Shown: positions 53,753-64,000 of the stretch, piece after piece | How the letters are laid out: each line of letters begins with the position of its first letter | Numbering within the stretch: the first letter of the stretch is position 1 | Assembly (NCBI RefSeq): GCF_000189635.1 | Contig: NW_002476379.1 | Location: 310,001-374,000, forward strand | DNA from: Tetrahymena thermophila SB210 | Taxonomy: Eukaryota > Ciliophora > Oligohymenophorea > Hymenostomatida > Tetrahymenidae | Length of the DNA stretch: 64,000 nucleotides | Reading direction: 5' to 3' | Notes under the pieces: generated by a model | The model's input: the letters and a program-made list of their open reading frames with translations, nothing else | The model's database searches: none | What the model was told of the DNA's origin: nothing | Translations under genes and position numbers: made by a program

Positions 53753-55254
53753 ATTTGAGTATTGTTGAAGTAAACAAAGAGCTATCTTTCGTTTTCCAAG
53801 ACACGCATATATACATGCATACATTTATACATTACATAAAAGCATATATATTTAAAGGAATTTATTTAAATTCTAAATATAATATTACATTTTGCTTGAA
53901 CAAATAAATATATTTATTGTATATTAATTCTAAGTTAAAGTAACCAGCTAAAATTTGATTTTGATAACAAACCATTTTATGTATAAGTAATCTAATAGAT
54001 ATTCTATCAAATTCATATATTTTTATGTGTTAGCATTATTTTATAATTATTTAGGCCTTATAAAATAATTATTTCTATGACGTTTCACAAAATGCGTGTG
54101 CTTTTTTTAAAAAGTAATTATATAAAAAAAGATAAGATTTATAAAAATTTTTGTTTTTTAATGTAAATGTGCAAGTTGATTTAGTTGTAATTTTAAATGA
54201 TAAATGTAACATAAAATTTATAATATTTGTTTAAATTTTTCAAAATAATTATTAAAGCAATAATTATCTTATAGACAAATATAAATTTGGAATGTTCTTA
54301 ACTTTTTTTTCAAATGCTTTTTTCTATGAAATAGATTCTTTAAAATTCCATACAGAAAGGAAATTTCTTCTAAAAAATTTTAATGGATGACTTAATTAAG
54401 TTTTCATAAGTTTATTTTAGTTAGCTTTTTATTATATTTGTATAAAGGTAAAAAAATAAAATGAACAATGAGAATGTTATGTAGCCGTGGTATTGAAGTT
54501 TATAAATATTGATAATAAATCACTTTAATACTAAATATCTAAATAAATATCAGCTAATTTCTAAGAGGATTTAATAATGTAGAGTTAATTATAAAAGAAT
54601 TTAAGAAAATCAAATTTCTTTTTGATTCTAATACATTTAGTGCTTTTATTATAAAAAAAGAGAATCAGATATAACTAACTATTTATTTATATTTATATAT
54701 ATGAATTTATATTAAAATAAACATAAAAAGTGCTGAATATGTCTTTTTATTGATTTATTAATTTTAATTAATTTAATTTTTAGCAATATGCAGGTTATAT
54801 AAGACAAATTAAATATATGTTTTTTAGTTATAAAGTTATAGGCTAATTAAATAGAGTATGTTATAGTTTGAGATGAATAGGTAGTTATTTAGTTAGTTAT
54901 TAGTTTAATATACAGATATTTGAATGAAGAATTTTTTAAATATATATGTTTGTTTCATTAGTGAGTGAGTGAGAGAATGAGAGAGAGTGAGTGAGTGAGT
55001 TCTTATTTATTACTTGTATTTACTTTAAGCAATTTTGTAATGTCATTGGAATTTATTATTATTATGAGCTTTTGTAAATAATGTATAGAAAGGCTGCGTT
55101 TTCCTTTAAATGGCATATATATTAGTTAGATAAAGAGTATTTTAAAGCCATTGAGGTTAAAGGCGGTCTTCTTTCAATTAATTTAGAAGCGCAGAGTAAA
55201 GTATTAAATATTTGACTCTTTTAAAAATCAATCAGTTATTCATACCAACTTGAT
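53753..55254. other. Long convergent intergenic region
   Basis: About 1.5 kb of AT-rich DNA with a purine microsatellite (separate entry) and an atac/acat tract near 53805-53845. No supported gene. Confidence 0.55.
54960..55001. repeat. (GAGT)n/(GA)n purine-rich microsatellite
   Basis: An almost pure gtga/gaga run of about 42 bp. It is conspicuous because the surrounding DNA is nearly devoid of G. Confidence 0.85.
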
Positions 55255-55542
55255 TCAGTTGCAAATAACACTGTCAGTTTATGAGCTGTTATTAGAGTTG
55301 AGTTCATGTTAGTGTATTTCTTCTATGTTTTCACATTCTGAGTCCTCATTTTCTTCCTCTAATTCAAATTTGTAAGCCAAATTCAAAAGATCGTTTATAT
55401 TGTCTTCAGAGAAAGAAATAGGGAGGAATATTGAGGTTAATCCATTACCCAAAGGTAGTTAGATAGAGTTAGACCTTTCTTTATTCAAAACAGGAGAGTT
55501 GAAAGGAGAAGCATCTTCAATGGAGGAGTGATTGTAAGACAT
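55255..55542 (-). CDS. Small acidic protein, 95 aa
   Basis: A single exon from ATG at 55542 to TGA at 55255. The N-terminal half is Ser/Pro-rich (EDASPFNSPVLNKERSNS) and leads to a hydrophobic patch GLTSIFLPISFSEDN. The C-terminal half is strongly acidic (KFELEEENEDSECENIEE) and ends in a polar tail. There is no membrane segment or known domain. Codon choice (CTC, TCC, CAC) is less AT-extreme than the flanks, which supports it being real. Role unknown. Confidence 0.7.
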
Positions 55543-55646
55543 TTTGGAATACGTATTTGTTTTTTTTTTACTAAATATTGTTTTTATTTTAGAAGGTATT
55601 AGTTAACGCTTATATTTTTTGTTTTGTTATTTTTTAATTTATTTAA

Positions 55647-56490
55647 TCATTATAAAAAATTGTATAGGGCACTGTTCAATTTGTAATGATAATTTTTTGC
55701 TTGTATATCGATTTCTCTTCTTAGATCAATGTTAAAATGAGCGGAAGTAATTAAATAAGAAACCTAATTGATTCTATTTAGGCACACATAAATTAAAAAT
55801 TTGCTTTTTTGATCTGAAGATTATTGAAAATTCAAAACAACAATAATATAATAGAAGGAGAAGCATTGAACGGGAAATTTAAGACTTTCTTAATTAATAA
55901 TAAATTTATTTAGTTATTTACCTTACCTCTTGACTTATCTTTCTTTATATATTGCCCTTAATTATACTAATAATAATAATTAGTTTTTTTCATCTTTCTA
56001 AATTTTTGTCTGTCTAACTATTCTTCTTAAAATTATTTGCGGAGTTATAGGTCTTCGGTATTTTTGAATATCAATAAATTGAGTTTTAGTTGATTTTTTT
56101 TAGAAACTAATTTGTGGACTTCCTTGCTTTACAGTTTTAGAGCATAATAAAAAGTAAATTGAATATATAATAATAATTGCATACTGTATTAATATTATTC
56201 TAAAAGTTTAATCCTACCTCTTCAGGTTTCTTTTTACAAAAATTTATAATAATTACTAATAATCCGATTATATATTAATCGCATACCTCTTCAAAAAAGG
56301 ATTTTTATACAAATACTGTTTATATTGTTCAGCTTAAGACCATATATTTCTTTAAATGCAAAGATTTTTTCTAGAAAATAAGAGTATTCTTAAGTTATTC
56401 TCCAAATTTTCTAAAAAATTATATATCTATTTTAGATAAGTTAAAATTATCAAAAACTATGTTTTGTTACAAATTTTATATCTAAGTCAT
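55647..56490 (-). CDS. Tentative multi-exon gene, exon structure not resolved
   Basis: Three coding-like stretches lie on the minus strand. From an ATG at 56490 the frame reads MTQIQNLQQNIVFDNFNLSK and on to FFRKFGEQLKNTLIFQKK. In the middle (about 55930-56140) come KQGSPQISFQKKSTK, KYRRPITPQIILRRIVRQ and LVQLRAIYKERQ. The 3' part, ending at the TGA 55647, gives LNRINQVSYLITSAHF and EIDIQAKNYHYKLNSALY. I could not connect them with certainty: a frame change near 56330-56360 has no obvious GT..AG solution, and several acceptors compete near 56200-56250. A basic, helical protein of perhaps 200 aa is likely. The outer limits are less certain than the middle exon. Confidence 0.4.
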
Positions 56491-57897
56491 ATGTAAGGAC
56501 AAGACTATGGAATGAAAAGAGATAAATTATTATAATTTGGAACCACGAAAATGAAAGTATAAAAATTCAAATATCAAAGAAAAAATTAAAAAAATTCGTG
56601 TATAATTTCATGTCAATTCACTCAAATCGAAAGCATATATTACATCAAATGCTTTCAAAACCACTATAAAAATATTATCACTTTGATACACATTTAAATT
56701 TTTCAAATCTATATCCATCCATTCATTCGTCAATCTGTCGATCTATTATTTTAGATAAAAATTCAGAATTAAATCAAAAATGTTATAATAGATTCTAAAT
56801 TTCTTTCAAAATATATTTTCAAACAGTACAAAGAGGATTAATATTATAACAAATGATTATTATTATTGAGTTGAACAATTTTCTTACAATTGATCTTATC
56901 AAATAAAAATTGAAAATTATAATAAAATTCTCAAACAATATTTTTTGTAATCATGATTTGAAGAATTTGAGATATGGATGAATTCATTAGATTATAAAAT
57001 CAGCAAAGAGCCATTTAAAAAGAAACAATCATTAAAAAGAAAATAGACTTGATTGAAATTAAAGATAACACCGAATTCATGCATTCATTACAAAAAGATA
57101 AATTTGCTTTTAATAAATGAATAAATTTTAAAAATAATAATAATCTATAATTTACTTGAAAAAAATTTAAGCTTTTATCAAAAGTAAGCTTAATAAAATC
57201 AGTAAAATTCAAAAAATGCGCTTTATATTTTTATCATTACATATAAATATTTTTCATAGCATTTTAAATTTTTATCGTAATTTTTTTATTATCAAAAGCG
57301 CAAAATCAAAATTTATATAATAGTGTCAATCAATCAATCAATCATTCATTCATTCAGTTCATATATTACTTTACTTAATAGAAATGATTAAAATATCAAA
57401 AATATATATGAATAAATTTGTTTTGCTTCAATTTCAGTTATTTTAAAGATATCAGCCAGAATAAAGAATAAATAAATAAATCAATATAGAATTAGTTATC
57501 TACCAGCAATTCCAAAATATTTTTGCTAAACTTAATAGATTATTATGGTGATTAATTGCAATTTAATTAGTGTAATTTAACTAAAAGAAGATTATTTATA
57601 ATAATAGATATATTATATTTATGCTATAAAAAGAAGGAGAAAAATAATTCAATTACAATCAATCAATCAATTAGTTATTTACTAATAGAGTTCACCAATT
57701 AATTTATTATAATAATTAAAATTATAATTTTAGGGATATATTAAATTTTAAAATCAACATATCTTTTATTTTTATTATATATTATAACAATCTCTTTAAC
57801 TCATAATTTAACGTACTGAGAATAAACGTATAGAATTTTGTGTGATATTTATTTAAAACCTCAGTTTTTGTTTAGATATAATCAAAATTTATGTAGC
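56491..57897. other. Long intergenic region
   Basis: About 1.4 kb, AT-rich, with tetranucleotide tracts (atcc/attc near 56710-56740; separate entry for 57326-57356). No supported gene. Confidence 0.5.
57326..57356. repeat. (CAAT)n(CATT)n microsatellite
   Basis: Four caat units run directly into three catt/attc units. Similar caat runs recur near 57655-57672. Confidence 0.7.
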
Positions 57898-58182
57898 ATG
57901 AATAACAATTAAGCAGTATATTTGTTATATTTATATTCTTACTATTTTATATTTATTTCAATTCTTATCTTTCTGTTACTGTTTATTGGCAATAAATCAC
58001 CACAAACAGCTCTTTCCCATTTTTTAACTGAAGATAACTCCTTTCTAATTTCTTTAATTCTTCATCATTCAAACAAACATAATAAAGGAGAAGTTAAGCG
58101 ATTATTAAAATAGTTCAGTAAATAAGTTTTTACGAAGATAAATAAAAATATTTAGATGATCAAACAAAATTATACAACATGA
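57898..58182 (+). CDS. Small hydrophobic protein, 94 aa (tentative)
   Basis: The frame runs from ATG at 57898 to TGA at 58180-58182. Residues about 7-32 form one long hydrophobic, Tyr/Phe/Leu-rich segment (YFIFISILIFLLLFIG), followed by NKSPQTALSHFLTEDNSF, a second Leu/Ile patch and a basic tail GEVKRLLKQFSKQ. This would be a single-pass membrane protein with a basic cytosolic end. The hydrophobic part is AT-rich and could instead be an intron fused to a real exon beginning near LSHFLTEDN, though no in-phase splice was found. No family recognised. Confidence 0.4.
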
Positions 58183-60117
58183 AATTATCATTCACTTGAA
58201 TAATTTACTAATTTATAGAAATATTTCAGTTTCTAGTAGTATTTGATTTAAAAAAAAATCTAAAACATAATAACTTAGAAATATATTCATTTATATATTA
58301 ATTCTAAATTTATCATATTATTTGATGAGGAGGGTGATTTATTATAATATATTTATTTCACTCAAAACTTTATTTTTCCAACGCCTTTATATTGGTCATT
58401 AAAGAGAATCACATTTTTCTTTATTCCTATGAAATTAAAAAATTGATATTTTTATTGATTAAATATCAAAAAAATACAAATTATAGATATTAATAAATTA
58501 CTCATTAACTTATTCGAAGCGTTCAAAAAAATTTTGACAGAAGTAATATTTCTAATTTTTTTATAATATCTCACCCAGTAAAAAAAGACTAATTTATCTA
58601 AAAAAAGCATAAAGACGCACTCAAGTGTAAAAATTAATATTAATATCAATAAAATGCTTATTATTTAAATATATATTTTTTTACTGTAATAAATTGAATA
58701 ACTTATCAAATCATTATTTTGTAATTGAAATTAAAATTCATTCTAAGTTCTATAATTATAAAACTAAATGATCAATATTTCATTTTGAAAAACTTATTTT
58801 CGTTAAAATTTTTTTTAATTTAAGAAATAATTTTTTTGTTATTAAAAAATTTTGTTATTCTATAAATCCTATGGTATTTATTAATTATCATTAAGATAAA
58901 GAAAAATTAATTTTTTCTTTTACATTTTTTTATTAAATTGAATATATTTTTATTGTATTAAAGATTTATTTCAATGTATTTCAAAAATATGATAAAATTT
59001 ATTTTTTTTAATTATGCAAATATGTGTTTATTTGTATATGTTGCAATTTCGCAAATAGAAAATATAAATTTATCTCTCGTTCAAGTAGATTTAATATAGA
59101 AAAATTTATTATTAATTTATAAAAATCTATTTAATGAACTGAAATGAATTTTATTTTTGGAAAATAAAAATTTGTCTAAATTTCAACTTTCTTTGAATTT
59201 TATAGTCTTTTATTGTTAAGTGTAAATTAAAGCTTATAATGTAAAAAAAAATCTCTAAATTTATTTAAAAATAAAATATTGAGATATTGAGATAGTCTTT
59301 TATATATCAATCAATTCTTTTTTTTGAATTATTGAAATTATTTAGCAATTTTATACTTTATAGCTTATTAAAAATAGAAAAAAATTCACTGATATGCTTA
59401 ATAAATATATTAAATTACAACAAAATATTTTTAAATTTTATTCGAAAGCACTATTACTTTCAAAATATAAATACATGATAAAAAAACAAATTTTGAGAGA
59501 TTGAAATAGTATTTAATAGTTTAATTTATTTTTAGAATTACCTAAATTGTTTAGCAATTTCATACTTTATAGTTTATTAAAAATAGAAAAAACTTCATTG
59601 ATTTGCTTAATAAATATATTAAATTACAAAAAAAAATATTTTTTAAATTTTATTCAAAAGCACTATGTATTTCTTTCAAAATAAAAATACAAGATAAAAA
59701 AACAAATATTGAGAGATTGAAATAGCCTTTAATAATTTAATTCCTTTTTTGAATTATTTAAATTATTTAGTAATAGCATACTTTATAATTTAATGAAAAA
59801 TAGAAAAAAATCTCCACACTGATATGATAAATAAATTTTTAAAATTTAAGCAAAAATATTTAAAAAACTAATTCAGTAAGAAAGGGATATATATTTAATA
59901 ATAAAAATCTATTATAAAAATGGTTAAATTTTACGTTTTGATCAAGCTAACTTTTTTCTTAAATTTTTTATAAAAACGATAAGTTTAAAATTTGTTTAGA
60001 TATTTGTGAGTTTTAACATTTACAAAAAGATATATATAATGATAATTTGATTTATTTATTTACTTATTCTATTTTTCATTCATTAATCAGTTCAATTTTT
60101 ATTCAATTTAATAGTAA
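58183..60117. other. Long intergenic region with a tandem repeat block
   Basis: About 1.9 kb, extremely AT-rich. The first kilobase shows nothing. The repeat at 59281-59880 is listed separately. The last 200 bp precede the scramblase gene. Confidence 0.55.
59281..59880. repeat. Tandem repeat, about 2.8 copies of a 214-216 bp unit
   Basis: Each unit begins with a gaga-attgaaatag-like word (59281, 59495, 59711). It continues through a shared series: a ttt-rich stretch, tttagcaattt-like, catactttatag, aaaatagaaaaaa, cttaataaatatattaaattac, and a tattcaaaagcactat/ctttcaaaataaa segment. Copies 1 and 2 and most of copy 3 align by eye, with small indels and substitutions; copy 3 loses similarity near its end. 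The spacing of the start words is 214 and 216 bp. No protein frame is conserved across copies. Confidence 0.8.
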
Positions 60118-60990
60118 ATGAATCCATAAAAAACATTAAAACCTGCAACTAAATCCAAAGAAACTAAAAATAAAGGAAAAGGGATTAAGGTTGAAGAGCA
60201 TAATAAATTAGATGAAGAACTTAAACCTCTTTCTTTTATAAATAAATCTGTAAATGAGCTTAATGGAGTTAAGGGTTTATACATTGAGGAAGGTTTTGAG
60301 TTTAAAAATATATTTACTTGGAACTCTTCACATGTTTTTAGAATATATGAAGCTGATCAGTATGGAGAGAGATTAAAGGATAATAGCAAACCTTTCCTTT
60401 ATGCTATTGGTAAATTTAATCCTTGCTGTGATTGCCAAAGATCATGTGGCGCTTGCTGCTGCAAAGGATGTAATTAATCATTTGAAATGATAATAACAAA
60501 AAATTTTAGTGATGAAGATGAAACTTAACCTGATGTAATATTCTATGTAGAAAAGCAAAACTTGTATTCAGGTTGGTATAACTTTGCATAAATTTACATG
60601 AACTAAAATGGCTAAAATGCAAATGTTGGATAAATTTTTACAAATTCTTTTGGTTATGTAGGATGCTAAAGCAAGTATGTTAATGAACTGTAATTAAAAT
60701 ATAACATTTGCTAAGCTGGAGTTATGTGTGGATGTTGTTGTTGTTAATCATGTAGAGAGCTATAGTTTGCTCTTGAAGATGTTGATGGAAACAAGGGAGT
60801 TCTTGTTTAAGAAAGTACTGTCTGTTAATGGGGTTTCAACAATTTTCGTATTGGATTTCCTCCAAACTATAACTCAGATTAAAATGCTATGGTTTTGGCA
60901 AGTTGCATCTTTCTTGCTTTTGAAAGTTCTAATAAAAAAAGAAGAAATGAATCAGATTCTATAAGCTTTAATCGCCGCCGTTATTTTTGA
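60118..60990 (+). CDS. Phospholipid scramblase family protein, 290 aa
   Basis: A single exon. A Lys-rich N-terminus of about 45 residues precedes a 12-strand scramblase-like domain. It runs NGVKGLYIEEGFEFKNIFTW, HVFRIYEADQYGERL, a first Cys cluster CCDCQRSCGACCCKGC at about residues 104-119, NFAQIYMNQNGQ-type strands, a second Cys cluster CGCCCCQSC at about 205-213, and the family's closing block CQWGFNNFRIGFPP followed by NAMVLASCIFLAFE. In animal scramblases a Cys-rich stretch is palmitoylated and anchors the protein to the membrane, and the closing block precedes the C-terminal hydrophobic helix. Here the end is a basic KKRRNE..NRRRYF. No clear EF-hand-like calcium loop was seen. Bidirectional lipid movement, or a regulatory role, is inferred from family membership. 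Confidence 0.85.
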
Positions 60991-61776
60991 AAACATAATA
61001 AATACAATAATATAACTAAATGCATTCAAATACTTTTAATTTATTTTACTTTTTGTATTAATCTTTTAGACATATATAATTCCAACATTAATAAATAAAG
61101 ACAAATTAAACTTAATGATTTACGTTTAATTATTTTAAAATATTAAACAAACTATTTATTTATTAAATATGATTTAATGGACAAAAAGGCCAAGGAAAAT
61201 ATTACAAAAAATAAGGGCAACCCATTATGTTTTGTCTTAAAATTCAGTTGAAACAAGAAGAAAAAAAGAAACTATAAATAAAATATATCTATTATTACTA
61301 TTCGTGTATGTAGCCTGGCAAAGGCAGTACCCTATGGAACAATATATATATGTAAATGATTTTTAAAAAGAATAAAAGAAGTTTTAAAAAGTAATGAAAA
61401 AAATAAAATAATATTTAAAAATATTTATTATAAAAAATGTAAAAAATGAATGAATTATTTTTGACTAATTTATGGTAGAACAAATTGATTTCATTATTAA
61501 ATAAATCAACATAATTAATTATTTATGATTTATTTTTTAAGTGTTTATTTAAATAATAGAATCTTTCAAAAATACTCATCATAATTATTTGAATGCTACA
61601 CTTAATTTTTAGGTAGAAACTGTATTAACAAATTATTATCTGTTTTTTTAATTACAAATAAACAAAATAAAGAATATTTTATTCCTACTTCTTATATTTA
61701 GGTAGCTTTTAAATACACAAAATAATTTGTGAAATTAAACCTTTGAAAGTTAGGCTTTTCTAAATTTATACTGTAA
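60991..61776. other. Intergenic region
   Basis: About 0.8 kb between tandem plus-strand genes. A short less AT-biased stretch near 61300-61340 (gtagcctggcaaaggcag) drew attention, but it does not form a tRNA or other RNA that I can recognise. Confidence 0.5.
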
Positions 61777-64000
61777 ATGAAGCTCACACAAGAAGAGTTA
61801 AAAAGTATTGTTTTAATATAGGCAAATATAAGAGGCTTTCTAGTAAGATAAGAAATAAGAAGATAGCTATTGGAAATTTATGAGTACGAAAAAGAGTAAT
61901 TAGAATACCTACAAGGATAATAGATTGGACAGGGTGAGTATTATGACTATTAGTATAATTTGAACAGAGATGCGCAAGAAAATTAATCTGGCAAATATAT
62001 TACATAATCCTCTCATAGTGAATATGAAGAGTAAAAGAAAAAAGCTTATAATGTGAAAAAGAGCATAGGTAGTAAAAATTTAATTCAAAATGATGAGAGT
62101 CAAGAGAATATTGAGTTTCAAAAATCAAGTGAAAGCAGTAGTAGTGCAGAAATAGAAAAAAAAGTTTAATAGAAGTATATGCAATAATAAATTAGCCAGA
62201 GAGAAAGGTAATAAGCTTACGAATATCAATTACATCCAGTAGAATTAAATAAATAGAAAACAAAGGAATTTTAAACAGATATGAATAAAAATTTAAACGG
62301 GGCTTGCTTGGTTTCAGGAAAAAATGAAGCAGAAGCTTTAAAATTTCCTTAGCTTCATCCAATATTCTCTAACTCATAAATGAAAATGATGATGAATTCT
62401 AGAGATAGTTAAGACGAAGTAAACTTCTAAGAAAGGGTACATTAAAATTAAGAAAAGCTTAAAAATATTGCAGAGAAATTAAAAAAGGAAGAAGAAGAAG
62501 AGACAGATCAGTTGTCTTAAGAAAATCTCAAAATAAAACTTTACTCACACAGTGGTAAATAATAAAATTGTTTTATAATTACTTAAAATTACTCTATAGA
62601 TTTTATTCAATAAAACTATTCAATAATTTGCACATAATTTAAAAAATAAATGCAGAGTTTTTTATTTAATTTAAATAACAAATTTTTGTTTTATTACAGC
62701 AAACTATACTAGGAACCAAGAGGAAAGTGATGATTAAGAACAAGGCAAAGAAATTTAACTTTATGCTCAGTAGAAAAAGGAACATGTTGAGAATACCAAA
62801 AATGATAAAAATAAAGATAATAGTAGAGACTCTCAAATGAAATATCAAAAAGAAAACCATAAGGAATAAGATTTCTTAAACCAAAAATCTGTAAATATTT
62901 CAGTTGAAATCTCTGAGAGCAATTTGCTTTCAGAAAGGAGACAAAATCTTTTGCCTAAATCTAATTATAATAATCAAAATAAAATATAGAAAAACTCAGG
63001 TAAATAGGCTGTAAACATCAATCCTGATCAAAATGGAGCATTTCAGTCAAACAAGGCACTTCAAAACGGATAGAATAAGATGAATCCAAATAGATTTTAT
63101 TAGGATGAGGAAGAAAATTATTACAAAAATTAACAGATTAATCATTATTAATAATAAAAATATTAAACTTATGAGCAAGCAGGCTATAACCAGAATAAAC
63201 AGGAATTAAATTAACTAAACAATAAGTTTTAAAATATTATATAAGTTATTGATCAATTTAACTACTCTCCAAATTCTAATTAGTCTTCCTAAAATAATAT
63301 CAAAGAATCTCATTTTGCAAAAATAAGCAATATTGAATACAATTCATATCCTTGTGATTAGTTTTTGTTTGAAGAAAGCTAAAATTATGAAATTTAATAA
63401 AGATTTGCAGATGATATCTATCATCAGCATCATTATCACGAACATCATCCTTAGTTAGCTAGTTATAGCTTACCCTAAGAAAATAACGAGTTAATCATAG
63501 ATAAATCGATATATATTAAGAATATGTAAGTTATAAAACAAATGTAAGATTAGTAAGTTGGACAAGATTAATAACAACGCAGTGTAAACCATGAGAAGAA
63601 TATGAAGAAAATAAGAAAAATGATACACTAAAACTAGATCCTTAATAATAAAAATCGCAAGAACTTTCTTTAGCTCTCTAAATATTCGCTAGAAAGCTTT
63701 TAATCTTCTTAAATATTTGGTGAAGGAAGTAAATAATAAATTGATTCAGAATTAGAAGTAAATTTATTAGAAACGACTTAATAGCAGAAGCATAACAATG
63801 GCTAAATATTCGATATGTCAAGTAAGAGCAATAGTATGATGTCATCCCGAGTCCCTGAATCTTAAAATTAAGATAGTTCTAAATAATTAAATAATCCAAA
63901 AAAGAGCAAAACAAATAATAACAATTCTTCGACTAGATCTGAAGGAACTGCAAATTCTAATACATTAGTTAATAGTCTAAATAAAAAGCCAATTATGTTT
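61777..64000 (+). CDS. IQ-motif protein with long disordered region (3' end off window)
   Basis: Two exons in view, 61777-62554 and 62700-64000, the second still open at the right edge (over 690 aa so far). The N-terminus contains a calmodulin-binding IQ motif, IQANIRGFLVRQEIRRQ, at about residues 14-30, followed by an acidic/Gln helix. The remainder is Gln/Asn/Ser/Lys-rich, with short helical stretches (NIAEKLKKEEEEETDQLSQE, FQERVHQNQEKLKN) and a His-rich patch YHQHHYHEHHPQ. A single IQ at the extreme N-terminus ahead of disorder is common in ciliate cytoskeletal or basal-body proteins. Calmodulin or centrin binding is inferred from the motif only. Nothing else is recognised. Confidence 0.82.

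Noticed and set aside
61290-61345. Possible small RNA or tRNA near gtagcctggcaaaggcag
   Set aside because: No cloverleaf with acceptor and T-arm pairing, no TTCRA-type B box, and no match to U6 or other small RNAs I know.

Overview
The window looks like macronuclear DNA of a ciliate, most likely a Tetrahymena-type oligohymenophorean. It is very A+T-rich. TAA and TAG are read as glutamine throughout and TGA is the only stop, including at glutamines that are invariant in known families (SGGNTQ of Kae1, YIQSR of DYRK kinases). Introns are GT..AG, mostly about 40-500 nt and very AT-rich, which fits Tetrahymena and is unlike the 20-30 nt introns of Paramecium. No telomere repeats, IES-like elements, transposon or virus-like genes, rRNA or tRNA genes were recognised. 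Exon maps below were built by hand from reading frame, splice dinucleotides and protein-family similarity. For every complete multi-exon model the exon lengths add up to a multiple of three.

Layout. 1-3.8 kb (minus): a long Gln/Asn- and Ser/Thr-Pro-rich protein running off the left edge. 4.8-6.3 kb (plus): Kae1/OSGEP, the t6A tRNA-modification enzyme. 7.0-11.3 kb (plus): a DYRK-family kinase with a long N-terminus. 13.5-15.9 kb (plus): a CAMK-like kinase with altered catalytic motifs. 17.7-18.0 kb: a small membrane-type protein. 20.0-22.1 kb: BRF1, the TFIIB-like subunit of TFIIIB. 23.0-23.6 kb (minus): an uncharacterised 214-aa protein. 24.8-26.5 kb: an RBR (Ariadne-like) E3 ligase. 27.0-28.5 kb: a coiled-coil plus beta-propeller-like protein. 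28.9-32.2 kb (minus): a multi-pass membrane protein with a degenerate histidine-kinase-like domain. 33.1-35.2 kb: a RING/TRAF-type zinc-finger protein. 35.7-37.4 kb (minus): an AGC kinase. 37.7-38.0 kb (minus): a tiny three-exon gene. 38.7-40.8 kb (minus): a DENND6-type DENN protein. 41.7-46.2 kb (minus): a 1525-aa Gln/Asn-rich single-exon protein. 46.6-47.8 kb (minus): a coiled-coil protein, divergent from a compact 172-aa protein at 48.0-48.5 kb. 49.5-52.7 and 52.9-53.8 kb (plus): two neighbours sharing repeated RPxTA motifs, the first with a tandem duplication at an exon/intron boundary. 55.3-56.5 kb (minus): a small acidic protein and a tentative multi-exon gene. 57.9-58.2 kb: a small hydrophobic protein. 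60.1-61.0 kb: a phospholipid-scramblase-family protein. 61.8-64 kb: an IQ-motif protein running off the right edge.

The genes do not form an operon or an obvious functional cluster. They are ordinary, independently promoted nuclear genes: signalling kinases, ubiquitin ligases, RNA-related housekeeping (Kae1, BRF1), membrane traffic and lipids (DENND6, scramblase) and several ciliate-type low-complexity proteins. I found no convincing new multi-gene system. The best leads are the RPxTA gene pair with its exon-edge duplication, the variant kinase, the degenerate membrane histidine-kinase-like protein and the tandem-repeat intergenic region near 59.3-59.9 kb.
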